Source: JACRLI01 sp035542815 (GTDB taxonomy: Bacteria; Eisenbacteria; RBG-16-71-46; JACRLI01). Taken from it: a DNA stretch of 9,904 nucleotides. Shown piece by piece: positions 7,501-9,904 of the stretch. The first letter of the stretch is position 1. Every line of letters begins with the position of its first letter. The translations under genes were made by a program, and so were the position numbers. The DNA is taken from the NCBI GenBank assembly GCA_035542815.1, contig DATKKS010000160.1, positions 1 to 9,904 of the forward strand, in the 5' to 3' direction. Below the pieces are notes generated by a model. It worked only from the letters and a program-made list of their open reading frames with translations, was not told the origin of the DNA and did not search any database.

Positions 7501-7895
7501 AGCACCGGAGTGACGACGCACAGCGGAGGGCCCGAGCCGCCGTTGCACACGCCGACGGAGTCGAGGGCGGTGTCCGACGTGGCGGCGTACACGCGCTCGT
7601 AGACGTCGCGGACCTGGGTGTCGTGAACCCAGATCACGGCGCGGCCGCCCTCGTCGGTGGCGCCCTGGGCGAGGATGGAGTCGGTGCGGGCGTCGCACAC
7701 CTCCACCCGGGCGCGCCGGATGGCGGCATTCACTACGGCGCCCTCCAGACCGCGCGGGCCCCACGGGTGCTTCTGGTACTGCCAGGTGCTGGTGGCCCAC
7801 CAGTCGGCGCGCGCCGCGCGGGGAGCAAGCGCGGAAGCGCCCAGGGCCGCCAGCGTCGCGGCGATGAGCCCGAAGGTCGCGCCGTTGCCCTTCAC
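4581..7895 (-). CDS. Large secreted multidomain protein: pseudo-peptidase-like region, PPC, seven-repeat propeller, FN3, sorting tail
   Basis: This 1104-aa protein has a GTG start (7893-7895) 4 nt after the upstream gene's stop, with GAGGTGA overlapping that stop. Residues 1-30 are a signal peptide (cut after ARA). Residues 60-390 recall secreted peptidases with an Ig-like start (RARVEVCDA, EFHIFDALLQGAEY, WDDLWLQGCAGTAALWW, VARMLWSLTGGSN, YGRTLDAAFRDAGF), but no HExxH exists anywhere. A PPC-like beta domain follows (433-519). About 540-915 holds seven GloVer-like repeats, e.g. GLVWGEDGWFYGVS and GLVRGEDGYFYGLS, probably a seven-bladed propeller. A ~29-residue Arg-rich insertion sits near 612-645. 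An FN3-like domain (918-1010) and a sorting tail (1018-1104) end it. Role: surface or secreted binding protein, by inference. Its last 260 bp nearly duplicate those of its upstream neighbour. Confidence 0.85.
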   Translation of the reverse strand: MKGNGATFGLIAATLAALGASALAPRAARADWWATSTWQYQKHPWGPRGLEGAVVNAAIRRARVEVCDARTDSILAQGATDEGGRAVIWVHDTQVRDVYERVYAATSDTALDSVGVCNGGSGPPLCVVTPVLHSHLPYEDFSIPATGLVQIGKGAEEFHIFDALLQGAEYAAWAGRGRAHVALRAYCLGTAYSRPSVETDTLGFSLLLGSQTAWDDLWLQGCAGTAALWWEAGAGVRSLKGGPGALSWTAGRWMGGWGVYTALATQRWLGADNTGWYVVLPTARGATAAAVSMNMDRPGVAFHGAEDTLAVARMLWSLTGGSNRNVVPAGAAAGEAPLPDTAVWSLARRAMVRFGSSTGSARFWLSALGAFPQYGRTLDAAFRDAGFEYFPDPEEPDDSASAAPWIQPDSLPTHHTFFDTLRAASGTLGMPRDPDWTRFHGEACRGYLIEARRPGDGNGANLTVLASGSQVALATAHGSVGHDPSASLLFAPESSGTYLINCAQSYSSSDFGHYDLVVNTCGPVPVVEPLAGSAPARFRAGEGLVWGEDGWFYGVSPYHPSADTAAMGCLFRTDPSGNVEIVADYPAGHGVPSGLVRGEDGYFYGLSDPLDSYDGQGATLPAEPDRTRRSSRMRLAPRATGASDERSPATLFRVDRQGHWSLLKAFYEQGVPSGDTTSTYSYWSDLELAPAPGGGVYLALGEYRYTMSGSASSVDTVTVCRSDSAGNLSLVSGLADADLSTRLVPEPGGGVYFGLENSDDSTRNGLFHMSATGEVRQELLLPQAHGHPYVCAAQVSAAGVVYVLTEASDRSQLLRISPSGVTTELFEIPRAVGYVDVPWLYRGRDSRFYGAFYLRSSDLFTAGEQTLVADTSGNFAVIPCPTTSTSWPLGFAEGPDTCLYGVSEYTLGFFRICSVVGRPLGAVTQCTATATPAGVELQWRPILYASLHYRIERAESGGAYQVRASLDTASTQILAWRDSTAIAGRAYRYRLAYRFGDAPWSYASETTAQTRTPVLRLALPAPNPSRVTTRLSFEVPSRGRVRVEVFNVAGARVRTLLDAALAPGPGSVTWDGSDARGQLVPSGLYFVRLSAAGQTAARKVLRLR
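4588..4847. repeat. Direct repeat copy 1: 3' sorting-domain cassette of the 1104-aa gene
   Basis: This 260-bp block matches 7907-8166 in the same orientation, offset by 3319 bp, without gaps. By hand I count 12 mismatches (about 95% identity), giving 3 amino-acid changes (A/V, S/N, A/T). Identity drops abruptly upstream in both genes, where the proteins are clearly divergent. Confidence 0.9.
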
Positions 7896-7899
7896 TGGG

Positions 7900-7906
7900 T
7901 CACCTC
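7900..7906 (-). promoter_or_regulatory. Ribosome binding site overlapping the upstream stop codon
   Basis: GAGGTGA (minus strand) contains the TGA stop of the upstream gene (7900-7902) and lies 4 nt before the GTG start at 7893-7895. It supports the GTG choice and implies that translation of the 1104-aa protein is coupled to that of its upstream partner. Confidence 0.7.
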
Positions 7907-9904
7907 AGCCGCAGCACCTTGCGCGCGGCAGTCTGGCCGGCGGTGCTCAGCCGCACGAAGTAGAGCCCGCTGGGGACGAGCTGGCCGCGCGCGTCGTTGC
8001 CGTCCCAGGTCACGCTGCCCGGGCCGGGGGCCAGGACCGCGTCGAGCAGCGTCCGCACCCGGGCGCCGGCGACGTTGAAGACCTCCACCCGGACCCGCCC
8101 GCGCGAGGGCACCTCGAAGCTGAGCCGGGTGGTGACCCGCGAGGGGTTGGGTGCGGGGAGGGCCAGCAGGAAGGCGCGGGCCTGGGGCGCGGTGGTGGCG
8201 ACGGTGGAATAGTTCCACCCGCCGGCAGGGCCCAGGCGGCAGCCCACGCGGTACCGGTAGGAGGTGCCGGGGACGGCGGTGGAATCCCGGAAGGTGATCT
8301 CGGCCATTCCGCTCTGCTGCAGGTTGGAAAGCGGCGTGAACTCTCCGCCTCCGGCGGCCCTCTCCACCTGGTAGCTCAGCGTGCCGAACACCACCGGCGT
8401 CCATCGCAACATGACCGACGCGTGGCCGGGCTCCGCGGCGAAACGGGTCACCCAACCGACCGGATTCCCGACTAGGCCGCGAAGCTGGAACACGCGTGCC
8501 CCGCGGTCGATGCCATACAACGTGTGGTCGGGGAGTTCCACCAGCACCACCGGAAAGCCCAGGTTGGCGTCGATGCTTGCAATTTGGGCGACGTCCCCCA
8601 TGGTGTCCGCCACCACCGTGGCTGCCGTCGTCGTGGAGAAGATGTCCGAGCGGGTCACCTCACCGGTGAGGTAGAGCCGGCCGTCGCTGGCGACCAGGCC
8701 GTGAGGGTCTAGCCCGGAGAGCTGCGCCATCGGGACCTCCCACAGCTGTCGCGAATGCCCATTCGGCCACACCTCGAAGCAGCGCGTCCACGTCGGGGAT
8801 TCGAAAACCACGAACAGAACGCCGCCTGGAGCGCTCAGCACGCACGTGTAGTAGGCGTGCGCCAACGGGTAGGGCGCGAGTCCCAACACCTTTTCCGCAT
8901 CTCCCGAAGGCAGGACGTGGTACACCCCGTTGATCTCGCCGCCCGTGCTGTGGAGGGCGAGGTGCACTCCGCCGCTGCCGTCAGGTACGACTCGGGACGT
9001 CAGGCTCAGATCGTTGCCGCCGAATTCGTGGAGCAGCGTCATTTGCCCAAGGGAGTCTACTTGGTACAGCACCAGAGCCGCGCCCACCGTGCCCAGGGAG
9101 TCGGGGCTGCGCTGGAGCGCGATGAACGCTCCGCCGCCCGGCCCCGGCGCGATCGGCACGCCGGAGCCGGGCATCTGCAGATTGGGCGCGAAGCACTGCA
9201 GGAACTTCAGGGTGCCGCCTCGATCCACACGGAACAGGCAGGCTGGAGAGTAGGGTGAGCCCTTGCGCGATACACTGCTCGACACGCCGTAGAACGCCCC
9301 GTCCTCCCCGGTCACCAGTTCGGCGGGGCTTCCACGCAGCAGCGGGTAGCGCGCCAGGATCGTGCTCCGGCCCGCCGCGTCCACCCGGAGGAAATAGCCC
9401 GACGCACTGTCCTTGGAAGCCGCCCCGCGGGATAATCCGTAGAAGCAGCCGTCGCTGCCCCAGGCGAGGGTCACCGGGCGTGCGTAAGAGTTGCTGTTGG
9501 TGTCGGGCAGGTAGGCCTGCGAGGGGGTGGGGATGCAGCGCGAAACCGACAGGTCGTAGTATCCGAAGTCGTAGTAGGATTCGCTCTCCACGCCCGCGTA
9601 CCACGTCCCGCTGCTGTCGGCGGTGAACGTCACGAGCGCCGACGGATCGTCAGGTCCGCGGCCTGTCGATTCGAATGCCCTCGTGCCCTTGGAGTTCTCC
9701 ACGAGCAGCAGCGCAGAGTACCCATCTCCTGGATTCCGGGTTTCCACCGCGTAGGCCTGGCCCGCCTCGACCTCGAAGGCAGACCAATCCTCGTCCGGGT
9801 CTCGCAACGGGTACGCTGTCCACAGCAGCGTGTGGTGCATCGAGGGCCCGTCGGCAGCGATCGGCGCAGCCCAGGATTTGTTGTCGTCGGGCTCGTAGGC
9901 GTCC
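7900..9904 (-). CDS. Secreted PPC / seven-repeat propeller / FN3 / sorting-tail protein (5' end outside window)
   Basis: The frame is open to the right edge; 667 residues are visible and no start lies in the window. An ATG at 9838-9840 is internal, since DAYEPDD and HHTLL..DPDEDWSAFEVEAG, a typical run into a PPC domain, span it. In visible numbering, PPC is about 22-123. Seven propeller-type repeats run from about 141 to 476, e.g. LAWGSDGCFYGLS (146-158) and LVTGEDGAFYGVS (196-208). The FN3-like domain is about 481-576 and the sorting tail 582-667. It is a paralogue of the next gene downstream, with the same domain order and the same repeat count, and forms an operon with it. The missing part should hold a signal peptide and perhaps a peptidase-like region matching residues 30-390 of the partner. 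Role unknown; extracellular or surface location inferred from the tail. Confidence 0.85.
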   Translation of the reverse strand, partial: DAYEPDDNKSWAAPIAADGPSMHHTLLWTAYPLRDPDEDWSAFEVEAGQAYAVETRNPGDGYSALLLVENSKGTRAFESTGRGPDDPSALVTFTADSSGTWYAGVESESYYDFGYYDLSVSRCIPTPSQAYLPDTNSNSYARPVTLAWGSDGCFYGLSRGAASKDSASGYFLRVDAAGRSTILARYPLLRGSPAELVTGEDGAFYGVSSSVSRKGSPYSPACLFRVDRGGTLKFLQCFAPNLQMPGSGVPIAPGPGGGAFIALQRSPDSLGTVGAALVLYQVDSLGQMTLLHEFGGNDLSLTSRVVPDGSGGVHLALHSTGGEINGVYHVLPSGDAEKVLGLAPYPLAHAYYTCVLSAPGGVLFVVFESPTWTRCFEVWPNGHSRQLWEVPMAQLSGLDPHGLVASDGRLYLTGEVTRSDIFSTTTAATVVADTMGDVAQIASIDANLGFPVVLVELPDHTLYGIDRGARVFQLRGLVGNPVGWVTRFAAEPGHASVMLRWTPVVFGTLSYQVERAAGGGEFTPLSNLQQSGMAEITFRDSTAVPGTSYRYRVGCRLGPAGGWNYSTVATTAPQARAFLLALPAPNPSRVTTRLSFEVPSRGRVRVEVFNVAGARVRTLLDAVLAPGPGSVTWDGNDARGQLVPSGLYFVRLSTAGQTAARKVLRLR
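7907..8166. repeat. Direct repeat copy 2: 3' sorting-domain cassette of the upstream gene
   Basis: This is the partner of 4588-4847, same orientation. The longest identical runs are about 50 bp. Nine of the 12 differences are synonymous. The block covers PNPSRVTTRLSFEVP through KVLRLR, which is the whole sorting domain. Confidence 0.9.

Noticed and set aside
9838..9840. ATG at 9840 as the true start of the right-hand gene
   Set aside because: The frame continues to the edge with DAYEPDD..., homologous to the region before the PPC domain in the paralogue; no signal peptide follows this ATG.

Overview
The window is very GC-rich coding DNA from a bacterium. Three of its proteins are secreted and end in an Ig-like 'FlgD/Por-secretion-tail' domain (pattern: PNPSRVTTRLSFEVP, then VEVFNVAG, then PSGLYFVRL and a basic end). 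Such tails mark cargo of type IX-like secretion in the FCB superphylum. Together with the high GC this suggests a Candidatus Eisenbacteria-, Krumholzibacteriota- or Gemmatimonadota-like organism; that assignment is inference.

Layout, left to right. (1) A short GC-rich repeat cluster (1-59) abuts and supplies the stop codon of a small exported protein with two heavy-metal-binding (HMBD-like) Cys modules (51-470, minus). (2) A 196-bp divergent intergenic region separates it from a two-gene plus-strand unit: a Gfo/Idh/MocA oxidoreductase (667-1722), overlapping by ATGA an exported protein of unknown function (1719-2711). (3) A 199-bp convergent gap contains a strong GC hairpin. (4) The rest is minus strand. 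A secreted metzincin-like zinc protease (2911-4365) has its own sigma70-like promoter in an AT-rich island. It also has a perfect 10-bp inverted repeat that would bury its start codon. Upstream of it lies a tandem pair of large secreted proteins, 4581-7895 (1104 aa) and 7900-9904 (5' end outside the window). They are separated by 4 nt and are probably translationally coupled.

The two large proteins are paralogues: a PPC-like beta domain, a region with seven propeller-type repeats of the GloVer style, an FN3-like domain and a sorting tail. Their last 260 bp are about 95% identical although the rest has diverged. The 1104-aa member also carries an N-terminal region that looks like a peptidase scaffold without an HExxH motif. 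No tRNA, rRNA, CRISPR array, integrase or transposase was seen. Every gene-free stretch is under 220 bp. The most notable observations are the start-codon-sequestering stem, the recombination-prone tail cassette and the apparent pseudo-peptidase.
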